A stretch of 64,000 nt of DNA from Nyssa sinensis (Eukaryota; Streptophyta; Magnoliopsida; Cornales; Nyssaceae), in contig CM018041.1 of assembly GCA_008638375.1 (NCBI GenBank), forward strand, positions 1,860,001-1,924,000. Direction: 5' to 3'. The notes under the pieces were generated by a model, which was not told the origin of the DNA, searched no databases, and was given only the letters and a program-made list of their open reading frames with translations. Positions 26,695 through 39,331 of the stretch are shown piece after piece. Each line of letters begins with the position of its first letter. Position 1 is the first letter of the stretch. A program made the translations under genes and the position numbers.

Positions 26695-27582
26695 CTACTG
26701 GATCTGAACATCTATCACTTTGTGCTCTACTTTGGTCTTAGGAATGGTGATGAAGAGAACTCCATTCTTCATCTCTGCTTTTATTTTATCCTTCTCGCAA
26801 TTGTCTGGGAGTTGAAGACGAGTATCATAAGAGCTGAAGCTCCTACCTGACCATGAATCATCTCCACCTCCTTCCTTCTTCTGCTCAGCCTTTATAACAA
26901 GCACATCATCCTCCACAGACACCTTCACATCTTCTTTGGAAAGTCCAGGCATGTCAAACCGCATTTTGATTTCATTTTCCTCATCTTTGATTTCCCATGG
27001 GACTCTCACCTCCCCTCCATTCCTCCCAGGAAATGTTAAAGCATCCTCAAATATTCTGTCCATTGTCTCCAACATTTGACTCATCGTCCTCATTGGAGAC
27101 AGAGGATTCAGTAAACCTGTAATTAAAAGTCATAAATTTTGTTATTAAAACTCCACAGAAAAGATGAATAAACACAATTAGATCTCATAACACAAAAAAA
27201 TAAAATAATAATAATAATATTTAAAATTTAAAATTTATCTATGAAGACTATGATGATGCGAAAATGTTACACATGCAATGGCAACGATCGAGATTGGAGA
27301 AAGTAGAGAGCCTTTACCTAAAGGTGAGATGTCAACAGCCAGCCTCCGGGGCCTCCTCTCCAAAGCCGTCTCCTGGTTGCTGCCCTGTTTGACGTGTACG
27401 TCCACCGACGTATCTTTATTATCTCCGGTCGCCTGAGATCTCACCAGAGGCAGTCCAGAAGACCATCTCACGTTACGTTGATTCGGAAAGAAAACCGAGC
27501 TTGGCCCAGCTGCTTTCATTGAACTCCTTGCCTTGTTCAATACCAGGGGTGAAGAACAACAAGTTAACGTCTTGGAAGCCAT
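26695..27582 (-). CDS. HSP21: Chloroplast small heat-shock protein HSP21
   Basis: Plastid-targeted small heat-shock protein, an ATP-independent chaperone that binds unfolding proteins and thylakoid membranes during heat. Two exons on the minus strand, 27582-27318 and 27116-26695, separated by one GT-AG intron, give 228 residues, as expected for HSP21. The first ~45 residues are rich in Ser, basic and Ala residues ([16 protein letters not shown]), a transit peptide. The family-specific Met-rich amphipathic helix follows the splice ([19 protein letters not shown], about residues 97-115). Then comes the alpha-crystallin domain: [20 protein letters not shown], a later RLQLPDN, and the GVLFITIPK motif near the C-terminus. 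The reading frame is intact. Upstream on the minus strand lie a TATA box and a heat-shock element. Confidence 0.95.
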
Positions 27583-27706
27583 TTCAAAACCAAAAAGATT
27601 TTGGAATGATGGTGATCAAACTACGCAGAGAGTACTTTGGCTGAGGGTTTCCGGACAGTTATACGAAGTATATGTGAGAATTTCTATATACATGTACATA
27701 TATGGG

Positions 27707-27845
27707 TTTCTATATATATAGGTGGAGGAGGAACTCGGGGAAGGATGTCGATGAATCTTGAATGTTTGAGATGGGCCCAAACACCTGTCACCCCTACCCC
27801 ATTTTTGTTCCATTTTAAACTCCATTTTTCTCCAGCATTCGGGAA
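27707..27845 (-). promoter_or_regulatory. HSP21 promoter: TATA box and heat-shock element
   Basis: Reading towards HSP21, a perfect TTCnnGAA heat-shock unit (27838-27845, plus-strand TTCGGGAA) lies about 256 bp before the ATG. Further TTC/ATC half-sites surround it at 5-bp-like spacing. A TATATATAGAAA box follows (about 27710-27722), some 130 bp before the ATG. This arrangement is what heat-shock-factor control requires; the sites are seen, their use is inferred. Confidence 0.55.
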
Positions 27846-27849
27846 ACAT

Positions 27850-30237
27850 CGATACATCCTATTAAGAAGAAATGGTATTTTTGTAAATTAACATACTTTT
27901 TTTTTTAAATTAAAAAAAGGATAAAAGTATAACAGGGAAAACAAAACACCAATAAATTAATTAAATTTTTAATAAAGTAATTTGTAATTTATTGAGTCTT
28001 ATATAAGGGAAAAACAGAACACCAATAAATTAATTAAATTTCTTACAACACCTTTTATTATTCACTTAAATAGTGATTTATAAAATCCATTATTCCTATT
28101 AATTAAAATATTAAATTATTGCACTTTTAATTACATTTTGTACAAGATTTTCTTTGGACTTATAAATAGAAATTTTTTAAGCCTAATTGATATGTGAGAA
28201 TGTTACAGAATGTAAAACATAAATAAGTTAAAAAAATATTATGATTAGTTGCGAATGTCATTATTCGTGATTTCATTACATGCACGCGACAATTAAATCA
28301 TGAGTTTTCATCAATCGCGACTGACCTTAATATTTCTCAAATAATAACTAAATTATATTAAAAGATTTATTATTTATAAATTAAATTAATATTCCTCAAC
28401 ATGTTCCATTTATATGTTTTCAGAAACACTATATCTAATGCTATTTGAACAGAAAGAATTTCTCTAATTTTATAAAATAGAAAAACAAGGTTTTTAAATG
28501 CATTCAACAAACACAAGCAATCCCTGCTAATATCAGTTAAATGGAGAGTAACACCAAGATGAGATAGCCTATAAGAAAGAAAATTATAAATTTACACAAG
28601 CAATCAACATTCAAATGCAGACACCAAAATTAAAAAACACTTAAGATTGGATTCAAGTTCTGTACATATTTTACTGTTTAATTTATCACATTTTGGCAAT
28701 CATTTTCTATCCCATAGACAACAAAGGGTTTAAGAATTAATTATTTAATACTTTTTAAATGAAATTGAATTATCATATTGTTGAAAAAAAATGATTAACT
28801 TAATAGATTTGACTGAAGAGTAACATCACTTTAAAGTGCTTGGCATCTCCATAGAGAATAAAGGCAAGATAAGATTGCCTATATGAAAAGAAAATTATAA
28901 ATTCTTTGGTCTATTCAATCATGAAATAAAATTAACAGAAAATCAGCCTTAAAGTTTAGTCAAACAATTAAGAACATTTTTTGAGACAACTTCTATAAAT
29001 TTACATCCAAAGGCAAAGTGAAAATTTCTACTGTCTTAAAATCTACTGAAATTAGGATGAATCAAGTGCACCTACCTAAATTCTTACAAAATCCACCAAA
29101 GAGATGGCTGGTCATTTGCTTTGCAAGATGTAGTCACCAAACTATGTTAGAGCATGTTTGTCTGCGCGTGTCTGGCCGGCCTGCAAATCTCCCAAAGCTG
29201 CTCTCAGGAGCGTTTGAAAATAGCGAGCCACCGCCAAACGAACACTAAAATCTAGTCTCCACTTGGGTACTTGGCTATGAGCTGAACAGAACAATGATGA
29301 CTGTTGAGCAATCTTTAGGAGAGTGACTGTCAAATAAATTACAAAGTGGATAATAGAGGCACTTAAAAGAAACCCTATTGAAAGGACATTGTTATCAGGT
29401 TTCAATAATACCTGAATTCCTTCCTACTGAGCTATCTTCCCTTTCCCATTCTTATTCATTTTTCACAACTTCAAAAGTAGTTCATGTGTGTAATGCTTTG
29501 CCACTCTTTAAACCAATTCCTTCATGAAGCCTGAGAAGGATTTCCCCTATGGATGGTAAGACAGAAAAAAGCTATAAACAAGCAGTCCAGAGGGGACCAG
29601 CAATAACAATCATATACTGCTAGGGATATCTGTATAACCCCAATTGAGGTATGGGATTTGCCAGGCCAGCGTGAGGGATTTATGGTTAAGGATTTCAATT
29701 TTAAGACAACCATCATAAATTAGTAACATATAAAATCTTGGAACTTAAAAAAGATTGACAGAAAAAGATTAAAACGCCATGAATCACATAGTATTTCAGA
29801 AACAGCTTAGAATATAATGAAGATGGTTACTGTTTTGGTTAGTTTTTGGATAGAAGGAGAGGGATAAAAGGATTGACACAGTAGTCTTTGCACTCAAAAA
29901 TATAAACACAATACACGAAAGCCCCACCTATTGTTTTGCAATAATTTGTAGAGAACTGGTCACAAGGCATTGTCTATTTCATTGACACATTTTGTCAAAC
30001 ATGCAGTAGTCGTTATCTGAAGATGCATTAGAAGCTTAGGAGAACATCATCTTCTCAGCACCCATTTCAAAAAAAAATTAAACAACTCAATGCAATAATA
30101 TCATGTGAAAAAGGATGCAAGAAAATTATATGGAAGAGCTTGGTTGACTGACCTTATAAATAGAGGATAGCTTTAAAAAATTATATGGAAGAGCTTGGTT
30201 GACTGACCTTATATATAGAGGATGGATTCAAAAATTT
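27850..30237. other. Intergenic spacer, no gene recognised
   Basis: AT-rich spacer between HSP21 and the tRNA gene. The tRNA-proximal end has a 55-bp tandem repeat (30122-30231). A repeated ACACCAATAAATTAATTAAATTT phrase occurs twice near 27945 and 28018, partly interrupted. Open frames at 29018-29716 show no family resemblance. Confidence 0.6.
30122..30231. repeat. 55-bp tandem repeat next to the tRNA-Leu gene
   Basis: Two 55-bp units share TTATATGGAAGAGCTTGGTT and GACTGACCTTATA, starting at about 30126 and 30181. They lie immediately 3' of the minus-strand tRNA-Leu gene, where the RNA polymerase III terminator would be expected. Confidence 0.85.
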
Positions 30238-30245
30238 TGTTGAGA

Positions 30246-30278
<33 letters not shown>

Positions 30279-30318
30279 ACCTTAATCTGGCGCCTTAGAC
30301 CAACTCGGCCATCTCAAC
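30238..30318 (-). tRNA. tRNA-Leu, anticodon AAG
   Basis: An 81-nt cloverleaf on the minus strand. The acceptor stem is GTTGAGA / TCTCAAC with discriminator A. The D-arm region (TGGCCGAGTTGG) is an A box. The anticodon stem CCAGA/TCTGG encloses loop TTAAGGT, so the anticodon is AAG (codon CTT). A long variable arm (TCCGAAAGGGC) is as required for tRNA-Leu, and the T arm GGGTTCAAATCCC is a perfect B box. There is no intron. The long variable arm and AAG anticodon identify it as nuclear cytosolic type. Confidence 0.96.
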
Positions 30319-32297
30319 TTGTACGCTTTTTCTCAAGGATATTGAATATTAAAGTTGATTGTCGACATTCCCAGAGACAATGAACCGGGCTAGGTTGATT
30401 TCGCCACTTGACACAGCAAGGCCTTAAGAGTTCTGTTTGGTGTAAATTTTAGGGATAAATTTTCAGAACCCTATTTTTTTTTTCTCAAAAATAGAAAAAA
30501 TTTGAGAATATGTGTTTTTAGTGTATTTATTTATTTTTACTACAAAATGAAGAGGAAAAATCATTATGATGTTACTATAAATCTGGTACTTCTAAATTTT
30601 TTTGAAAATAGTTTTTAATAACAAAGGAAAAGTGGCATGATTCATATGAAGAGTTGTGTTAAGAATGAGAGCGATCAAAATTAATTTTGAAAGAAATAGA
30701 AAAAATAATAATTTGAGATCTAAGTGTAAGAATGGTCTAAAATAAAGTAAATAGTAAGACACGATTGGTATAATCTATTCTAAATAATTAAGATAAGACT
30801 TTACTAAACTAAGTTAATGAACTTGACTTAGCGTTATAATAGACTCATTATAATTTAATTTTTGCTCAACAATGTTTTTGAGATGACTTCTCTTTTTTTT
30901 TTCTTTTTGTTATGAGTTCATGACTTTCTAATTTTTATTAGGTTTGAATTCAAGTTGGACGCTTTAAGATATCATTTATACACAATACTTGATTCCAAAT
31001 CATGTAAAAAGAACATCCTCCTATCTAATTATGTGCTACAACATTAATTTAACATATATACACTCACATGAATATCATATAACTATTTAAATTTAATTAA
31101 CAAAATAAAAATATTTATTAAATAAAAATATATATACTTACATTGCATCATAGCTCAATGAAAAAGAGATTCTTCTTACTTAGTGTGCAACCATCATTAA
31201 CAAAATATCACAAAAGGTGGCAAACCAATATAACCAAAATGAACTTCAAGAAGGTAAGAAAGAAGATGTCAATGTCAAGCATTTATCTAAAGTTGGAGAG
31301 AAAGCATTCACTCTAAAAATTTTAAACTACCAGACATCTATTATCAGCTTGAAATTGCAAATTGTACCAATAACAATATTTTAAGACAAACACAATTCAG
31401 TTTTATGTTCTATTCTGAAGTTAATATGAAATACAAAAAGAATTACAGATGGGGAGGGGGAGGGGGTCTTCAATCTCTCTCCTCCTTTTTTCTTTGCTTT
31501 AAATGATGTTCTCAATCCATATTTTGGAGACGCATGCAATTACCTATAAACCATGTTTGTTTGGAGACATCAATCTAACTGTCTATTTAATTTTTGTGAC
31601 AAAAAAGAGGGCTAATGCCCTTCTGGTTTCTCAACCATCGCATCCGCCCATATTTCACTTACCTGTGCCAGAAGAATTGAGTACTCAATTTTGAATTCTT
31701 GATCAAGTTTTTGAGTGTATTTTTTTCACTTTATTTTTTATTTCTAATAAAAAGATGTAGACTGCCCTGCTGATAGTGGCAAGAAGATGGCCAGAGTGAT
31801 CCATTTTTTTTTTGGGGGTGCAATTGAAGGTCACAGTACTTGCTGGTACTGGCAAGAAGATGCCCAGAGATCAGAGGGCCACAATAAGCTTCTTTTATTC
31901 TATGAGATGACCTGAGTTACAGGGGGACACGATAACCTATCAGCAACAAAGAAACAGAAACATGTCTAAATAATTGAAGCCCATGGTCAACACAACACAC
32001 AAACCACCCATTGTCTCACTTTTTGACAATAGATCTATGTATCTTAGTAGAATCTTGGATACTCAAAAGTAAAATAAACAAGCAATTAAAACATCATATA
32101 AAGTGTGAAATAGCCAAAATCAACTTCAAACAACTCAAGAATAAGATGCTGATTAAGTAGTTCTAGAGACTAGTTTTGCGAGTCGGGGAGAGGGGAAATC
32201 GCGCTGTAGCAAATACCAGCCGAGGAAAACGAGCATCCCGTCCCCACCCCACCGGGATTTGGGATTTGAGCTCTTCGAGAGCTCACTCAAACATACA
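30319..32297. other. Spacer between tRNA-Leu and the GRF gene
   Basis: No gene recognised. An imperfect direct repeat (core GGCAAGAAGATGGCCAGAG / GGCAAGAAGATGCCCAGAG) occurs at about 31779 and 31853. The last few hundred bases towards 32297 should contain the 3' untranslated region of the minus-strand GRF transcript. Confidence 0.55.
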
Positions 32298-33916
32298 TTA
32301 ACTCAGCCACTGGAAAGCAGTAATCTCTGGTGGTGCTGTTGAAGCTGCAAGGGTTGGACTATTGCAATCGCTGCTATCTGACAGTGAGAACATTTTTCTG
32401 TGAAGAACCCCAGATGGGGATGAGACCGTCGTCGGGGGAGTACTCGCTGAAACCCCGTTGGATGTGTAGGGAGAAGATGCTGGACTCAGGCCTCCAGGTC
32501 GTAAAACTTCGGCTAGTGGCCCACCTGGTGCGGTGGAAGACACCCAAGAAACAGGACCCATCCAGCTAGAGAATTGAAGCTTGTCAGTACCTCCAATTCC
32601 ATAGCTATGATCTGAGTCTGTAACGCCCTAAACCCATTTGGATCTGACCCATTTCCTCATCGACGGTATTGCCGGCCGCCATGGCCATGGAAAGGTTGAG
32701 TGAAGAAGGGGAGAGATTGCCCGGTGAAAAAACAGAGGGCTCGTTTCTGTTGCTGCTGTTGCTAGCATTGGCGTTATCCTTGGACCAGGCATCAATGAAA
32801 CCTCTCGGGTTCTCCTGGGGCTCTTTTTCTAATGACACCAGATCAGGGTTGAAAAATATAGAGCACTCGCTGTTTTGCTGGTCAGATTCAGGGGCACCAA
32901 AATCTGTATAAGAAATCAAATTTAGAGGCTCTTCTCTGTAATCTTGACGGAAAAAAGTGGCACCAGTGTTATAAATCGAGCCCTCGGTTGACAGTTCCCT
33001 ACGCATCAAATGCTTCCATTGTTGCTCAGATGTATCCATTGTAACCATATCACCTTCCATCATCCAACCGAAGCTCCTGCTATATGCATATATAAATCAA
33101 TATTTGAAGCAAGCAAAGTTACCATCCATTTATGATTTCAAACAAGACTGGTAAAAAGAGGGGAGGGGAAAAAAATCTTAACCCACCTGGAGGGTTCTTT
33201 ATAAGAGGAAGTAGAGATATTTTCCTGGGCACTTTTGTCAACTACCGAATGGCGTTTCATTTGGTTGAATGTTAGATCCAAAAACCTGAGGAGAAGAATC
33301 GTTGGTATGAACTGTGGGGTTAATAAGACCCGTAGGAGTTGTGGGATGAGCATGGTGTTGAATGCGAGTCTTCTTCTTGGTGTCGGCCGCTGCGGTGGTG
33401 GTGGTGATAGGGGAATTAACTTCCACAGGCTTTCTTGAACGTGGACGGCCTTTGTGCATGTGACGCTCGCAGTACTTCTGATGAGGCGCCACATCTCTCG
33501 AGCACCTCCATTTCTTACCATCAGTTCTCTTGCACCTACCTGGCTCTATATCTTTATTGTTCGAAAATCGAAGGTTGAATACTGAACCATTACCCACTTC
33601 CAGCAAAAAACAGAGAGAAATAAACCCATATCAAATCTGAGAAAAAAAAAATCATGAAAAGATAGCAGGAATTCACGAAGAAAATGGATTGGGAAAAATG
33701 AGTGATTACAGTGAGAGTATGACTCTGGACAGAGATTTCGGGTAATGGGTGAGAGAAGATCAGGAGGCACAGGAACAGAGGCCATCATGTACTTGTAGAT
33801 CATTGCTTGTCTTTCGAGCTCCTTCCACTGAGCCGATGTAAAAGGAAACCCCAAAGTTGCCGCCATCCCTCCTGCTCACGAAAAAATCATATCTTCAGCA
33901 GACCATCAGACCTCTT

Positions 33917-33958
<42 letters not shown>

Positions 33959-34496
33959 GATCTCATCTTTCTTTTTCATTAGCAAAAACCCCCCATTGAT
34001 TTTCAGAGAAAGATTAAGACTTTAATCTAATATATATATATATATATACATATAATAGAAGATATATAGACAGAGTATTAGATGAAGAAGTACTGATTTG
34101 CTTTTGGATTGACTTGAAAAGAAAATAGCTTTACCTGGGGATTTGAAGGCGGTGTGGCTAGTGGTTGAAAATATCAAAAGGCTGCAGGGTCCCTACAACT
34201 GCACCACCGCTACTAGAGGCAGCAGCAACATCATCATGGGAAATATCGTTAATGGATCTGTCCCCCAACACCTCGTTCGCTCCACTGTTAGAGGTGGGGC
34301 CACCACCACCACCGTCAATAGTTTCAGATGGTGATGATAACGGACGGTGGTGATCCTGATGATGATGTCTCATCGTCTCGAAAGGAGATGATTCAGTACT
34401 TTGAAACTTCAACGCTAAACCAACATCACTTTCTAGGGCTGATACTGATACTGTGTCTGAATTTGAAATGCCAACGCTACCGTTTTCCATTCTCAT
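32298..34496 (-). CDS. Growth-regulating factor (GRF7/8-type) transcription factor
   Basis: Plant-specific transcription factor of cell proliferation. Four minus-strand exons: 34496-34135, 33871-33710, 33596-33187, 33076-32298. Exon 2 encodes the QLQ domain ([20 protein letters not shown]), which binds GIF coactivators. Exon 3 encodes the WRC domain with a complete C-x9-C-x10-C-x2-H zinc motif ([13 protein letters not shown] to CERH) and the basic KGRPRSRK. The start is the ATG at 34496 (MRMENG) or at 34490. Three +1 shifts interrupt the frame: near 34170 (before [12 protein letters not shown]), near 33245 (before [14 protein letters not shown]) and near 32622 (before [12 protein letters not shown]). 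Discounting one base at each gives 569 residues with all exon phases matching. The miR396 site is intact. The N-terminal region and QLQ wording resemble GRF7/GRF8. I judge this a working gene with sequence errors rather than a dead one. Confidence 0.9.
33421..33441 (-). promoter_or_regulatory. miR396 target site in GRF exon 3
   Basis: The transcript reads CGTTCAAGAAAGCCTGTGGAA across the codons for RSRKPVE just after the WRC domain; written as two parts, CGTTCAAGAAAG and CCTGTGGAA. This is the canonical conserved GRF target, complementary to miR396 with the usual single-base bulge, so post-transcriptional repression by miR396 is expected. Confidence 0.93.
33919..33951. repeat. (CT)n microsatellite in GRF intron 1
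   Basis: About 16 uninterrupted CT repeats on the plus strand, close to the 3' end of GRF intron 1 (minus strand). A second CT tract (34642-34668) lies in the GRF 5' leader or promoter. Confidence 0.9.
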
Positions 34497-36380
34497 AAAA
34501 CCACTTTCCCTGAACGGGAAAACTACAGTTTTCCTCCTATCAAATACAAACAACTAAAGCAAGAAAGAAAGAAATTCCCAACCATAAAACCTTTTTTCCG
34601 CCGCTCCAAAAGTTCCTGCTTACTGGGTTTTCAAGACGAGACCTCTCTCTCTCTCTCTCTCTCTCTCTGTTGATGGGTTTTTCTGGTTTACGGTGCTAGC
34701 GTGGGGTTGATGTGCTTTGGGTTTTGGACTTTTAGTAATGGCTTTGCCGCCTTAATCGACCTCTGCTTTGCTTCCATGCTTCCAACATTCGCACCATTGT
34801 ATTAGACAGAACAGTAAAAGCGGACACTCTCTCTCTCCCTCATTATGGCCATATCTATCGTTTTCTGCATTTAAAGGCTTGGCCCCAGTCTAACCCCATC
34901 CCCTTTTTTTTTCTTCTTTTACTCCGAAATGAATATAGGATATTAGGCACCCCTTTTCTATTAGCAGCGCACCTGCATTTCAAAATCAGCCTGGAAAACA
35001 TAAGTTCAAAAATCTCCTCTATTTAGTGGTGAGATCTGTTGTAAATGACTAGAATCGAATCAAATTGTTTCAAGCAATCAATTGTTTTAGTTTAATTTAT
35101 TAAAATAAATTAATTTTTAATTATATTTAAACTTAATTTATTAATTTTTTAAATCGATCTCAAACGAATATCTAATCGAATTAATCGTGAACTTAACTCG
35201 TCAAACTCGAATAACTTAAATTTTTTTATAAAGTATTAAACTATTTTTAACTTAATGAATCGAGTTTGAGTCGAACTCAATAAATTAATGAATCTTAAAA
35301 TATGTTAAAGTTTAACTCGTTAATATCGCATCACAAGTCAATCTTAAATAGTTGAACTTGTTTTACTATCTTATTCAAATAGTACAAGTACTTGTTTTAT
35401 ATAAATTAACATAAATTCGATTCTCTCTTTTTATATTATTGTATATATAAAAAAAATTATCCTTTATCAAATAGTACAAGTACCTACTCTTCACATAATT
35501 AATATAAATTCGATTCTCTCTTTTTTACATTGTGTTATATATATATATATATATAAATTATCCTCTATTCATCAATATGCATATTTGTTTTAAAAAGATT
35601 AATGCTAGTCAAAACTTATTTATATGGGTTGTGTGCAAAGTTTTTTATTAATTAAAATTAATACAAAAACTTATTTTTTAAAAAGAAATTAATTCATAAA
35701 TGATTTGTTCATATTTACAAACTAGTTATTAGTAGCATTATCCTCTTATATATACAAAGACAATAAATAGTAAACCGTTTGATCTACTATCCAACTATAA
35801 TATTATAATATATGAATGAAATGAAAAATATTTGAGGTATCAAATTTAGTTATTTATTTGTTAATGATTTAAGAATATTTTTAAATTAATAACAAATTTT
35901 AGTTATTTTGTTAAAATTTTGAAGAAGAATATGAGATTGTTAGCATGTAAATGTATTCAGTGATTTTTTAAGTGCATTGATGCTAAATTAATTATACAAT
36001 AAATTATTTTTATATATTTTTATTTTGAACAAATAAAATATTTATATTAGAGGAAGATTAATTTTATCCATAAAATATCAGTTGTGAGAATAATTGTAGG
36101 TGCGATGTAAATATATCGATGGCATTAAGAATTGTTTAGTGAAATGAAAATTTTATTTTATCATTTAAAGTGGCGTGACGATTTCTTTTAATTTTTAAAA
36201 ATTTTATAATTAATTTCATAATAAAAAAATATTGAATTTATAAAAAATTATATATCATGTCATATCTTATTAGTCTCTCTCGCATGAACAAATTATTTTA
36301 TAAATCGATCATAATTTTAATAATATAAAAAATTAAAATCATAAAAAATGTGATACTGTATGAATGGTTGCAAAATATAA

Positions 36381-36520
<140 letters not shown>

Positions 36521-36524
36521 AATC

Positions 36525-36760
36525 CTGGCTGTATAGGGCCGTACTGAAGACGGCGTTATTGACATTGCAAACGCCGTCACGCCTTCTTACCTCGATGTCC
36601 GTGATGGGGCCACCAGTCGACGTGATGCGCTAACTAATTGCCCCGAAGCGGACAACACAAACAGAGAAAAAATCTAGTGCGGGCGTCGTCTCTTTCATTC
36701 TCAATGATACTGCCGTTGTGATCATGTGAAATTATAACTTCGCGCGCGTGGCGATAGCGG
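36525..36760. other. GC-rich, coding-like island of unknown origin
   Basis: In contrast to the AT-rich surroundings, 36537-36680 is GC-rich and CpG-rich and open in one plus-strand frame for about 45 codons (TEDGVIDIANAVTPSYLDVR, then DGATSRRDALTNCPEADNTN) up to a TAG at about 36675. A 9-bp inverted repeat GACGGCGTT / AACGCCGTC (36549-36557, 36570-36578) lies inside. I do not recognise the peptide. It could be a gene fragment, a captured exon or a regulatory CpG-rich patch. Confidence 0.35.
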
Positions 36761-38597
36761 TTCAAAATCAAATGCATGGGAGTTTTTAAAATATAATGAG
36801 ATGTGATAAGACATGAAGCAGGGATCTGGATGACAAATGAAAATTATTAAAATTTTAATTAAATTAAAAAATATTAATTTTTTTCTTTTATATTTTGTAT
36901 AATCAAGATTATCTTTTCAATAATTAATTAAATTTACTAAATTATTCATCGAGGGGTTAGAAAATGATGATTAAGGCCTTTTTTTTTTTTTGTGTGTGTG
37001 TGAGAAATGTAACACATGTATGGTAATTTTTTTTTTTTGTTTTTACAGCGATAGAGTTGAAAAATGATTATCACGACTTTTTTTTTTGTTTTGTAGTAGT
37101 AGCAATGAGATAAAAAAAGACATGTTAATTAAAATTTGAAATTGTTTTCTATATAGGAGTGGGATAAAGGAATTGCTTTGAAAATCTTTGGAAGTTAGAC
37201 TGATGGAGCTTTGAAAGTGGTGGTTGTAGTGGTGGTGGAGGGGATAGCAATTAGAAAGAAGATGGATGGTGGTGGCAGCAATAGTAGTGGCAGCTGATGA
37301 GGACGGGCTACTGGTGAATGCTGAGAGGATTGAAATTTTAAAAATTGAAGATGAAGTGTAATTGTCTATAATTAGAGGCTAAATCTTAACGAGATTCTGA
37401 ATTTCGAATACACTGATTATAATATAACTCTTACATTGCGTTGTAATTCATATTTAATAATAGAAATCTTTTTAGTGTATTATTATACGATTAGGTAGTC
37501 TTAAGGCCAATAGTAAATATTTTATATGTTTACAAAAATACATTGAAAATTTAATTTTTATGTATTTTTTTATACATATAACTCCTATTTATTGGCCTCG
37601 ACTATCATATTAGCAGTAATTTCATCTTTATTATATACCGAAAGCCATCATTGTGAACATCAACTCTAACTGCCGACTAGGGTAAACAATAATGTCTCAC
37701 TTATTCGAGATAAGTCTCATAATTAGGAAAGATAAGTAGAAAATTCATTAAGAATTTGTGTTAATGAATATGGATTAAAATGGACCCAATTAGAAATTGG
37801 CCAAAATTTCCCTCATATCTCATTTTCCTCATTTCAACTAAATTGGCTTATATAGTTGAACCAGCTAAAACACCCTATCTAATTAAATAATCGTATCTTA
37901 TTTAAATTAATACAAACTTTTAAATATATAGCTAGACATCGCACGTTAATACAAATTGACATTTATTAACACCTCTAACAATGGATGACATTTGTCTGAA
38001 GGCTTGGTAAATCCCAAGCAACTATTATTATGATAAGGGACCACCGTTTGGTCCCTGGCCTTCACGAATTGTTCCTTTGTTTTACTCTTTTACTATTTTC
38101 TCTTCCATCCCCTTTCTTTGAGGATTGATTCATCACCCCTTTTTTTTTCATCCCCCTCTTGTTCCTTCTCTTTGGCCTTTGGTTGAGAGGATTGATTCGT
38201 CACCCTCCCCAGCAACTGTCGTGCAGACACAATTTTTTTTATTTATTATTGTATTATACCAACACTTTTTCACAACTTTCACCTCATAAATGTTTGTAAA
38301 AAGGCCGCAAAAAGATTGAAAAAAAAGTTGCAAATTTCCCACATGTTCAATTCTTACTGGATGGTAGCATCACCGTGGTTCCTCGGAGGCAACCAATAAC
38401 TTCTCCTAAATATTGCTCCCACCAAAGCTCAATAGGTCAAAAAGAAAGATGAATATCATGGGATAATCATCAAATGACCTTCTGAAGGAGGTATCAACAA
38501 TTTAAGAGGTAAGAAGGGTCACAAAAGATGAAATTGGTATGCTCTCATGAGTCTCATCCCTCTTACATCTGGAACACAACAAATGCAACGACTGAAA

Positions 38598-38598
38598 A

Positions 38599-38642
<44 letters not shown>
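38598..38642. repeat. (GT)n(GA)n compound microsatellite
   Basis: About 12 GT repeats followed directly by about 11 GA repeats, with a further short GT tract at 38694-38708. Located in the spacer downstream of the seven-TM gene. Confidence 0.9.
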
Positions 38643-38643
<1 letters not shown>

Positions 38644-39331
38644 TTTTGTACCAAGTTAATACCTAAAGAGGTTCCATAGCAGAGAAACATTTCCCGTGTG
38701 TGTGTGTATGCAACCATTGTGCACAAGTCATACCTTGTAACCTATTTAATCCTATTAATCTTCTACTTCTTGATATTTAAAACACTGCCAAAACACCAAG
38801 AAAACAAAAAGTGCATTGCCCCAGTTTACCAAAAGTTGAGACAACAATTTAATCAAGCGGCCAGAAATATATAATTGTGAAATATATAATGTATATACAT
38901 GACAAATTATTAAACCTAACAGGCCTATTTGCTTACACGTTTCATATACAAATAAACTACACATTTATAGTGAATCAACATTAAATTGACAAGGAACTGC
39001 AAGTATGCAAAACATAATTACTACATAATCATTAACCAAAAAGTGAAGCAAAAGATTTTATACTGAATTTGTTTTTATTTGCCAATTTATAAATATCCAG
39101 ATGATATCATGACAGCAAGCTTACTGATCACAATTCACAAATCCAAAAAGAAAAAAAAAAAGACAAATGCAAAATTAGAGGTGTTGCACAGGTGAGCAAA
39201 AGATTCATACATTGATATAAAATGTGAAATTTCATCTGGTTTGGATTCCTACCTTGGCGTTTCTAATTCTATAACTTTACCATCCCATCTCCTCAAACAT
39301 ACTACAGCTATCATGACAGCTCTCAAATTTG

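Noticed and set aside
32330..34353. Several plus-strand frames of 60-80 codons across the GRF locus
   Set aside because: They are antisense shadows of the GRF exons on the minus strand.
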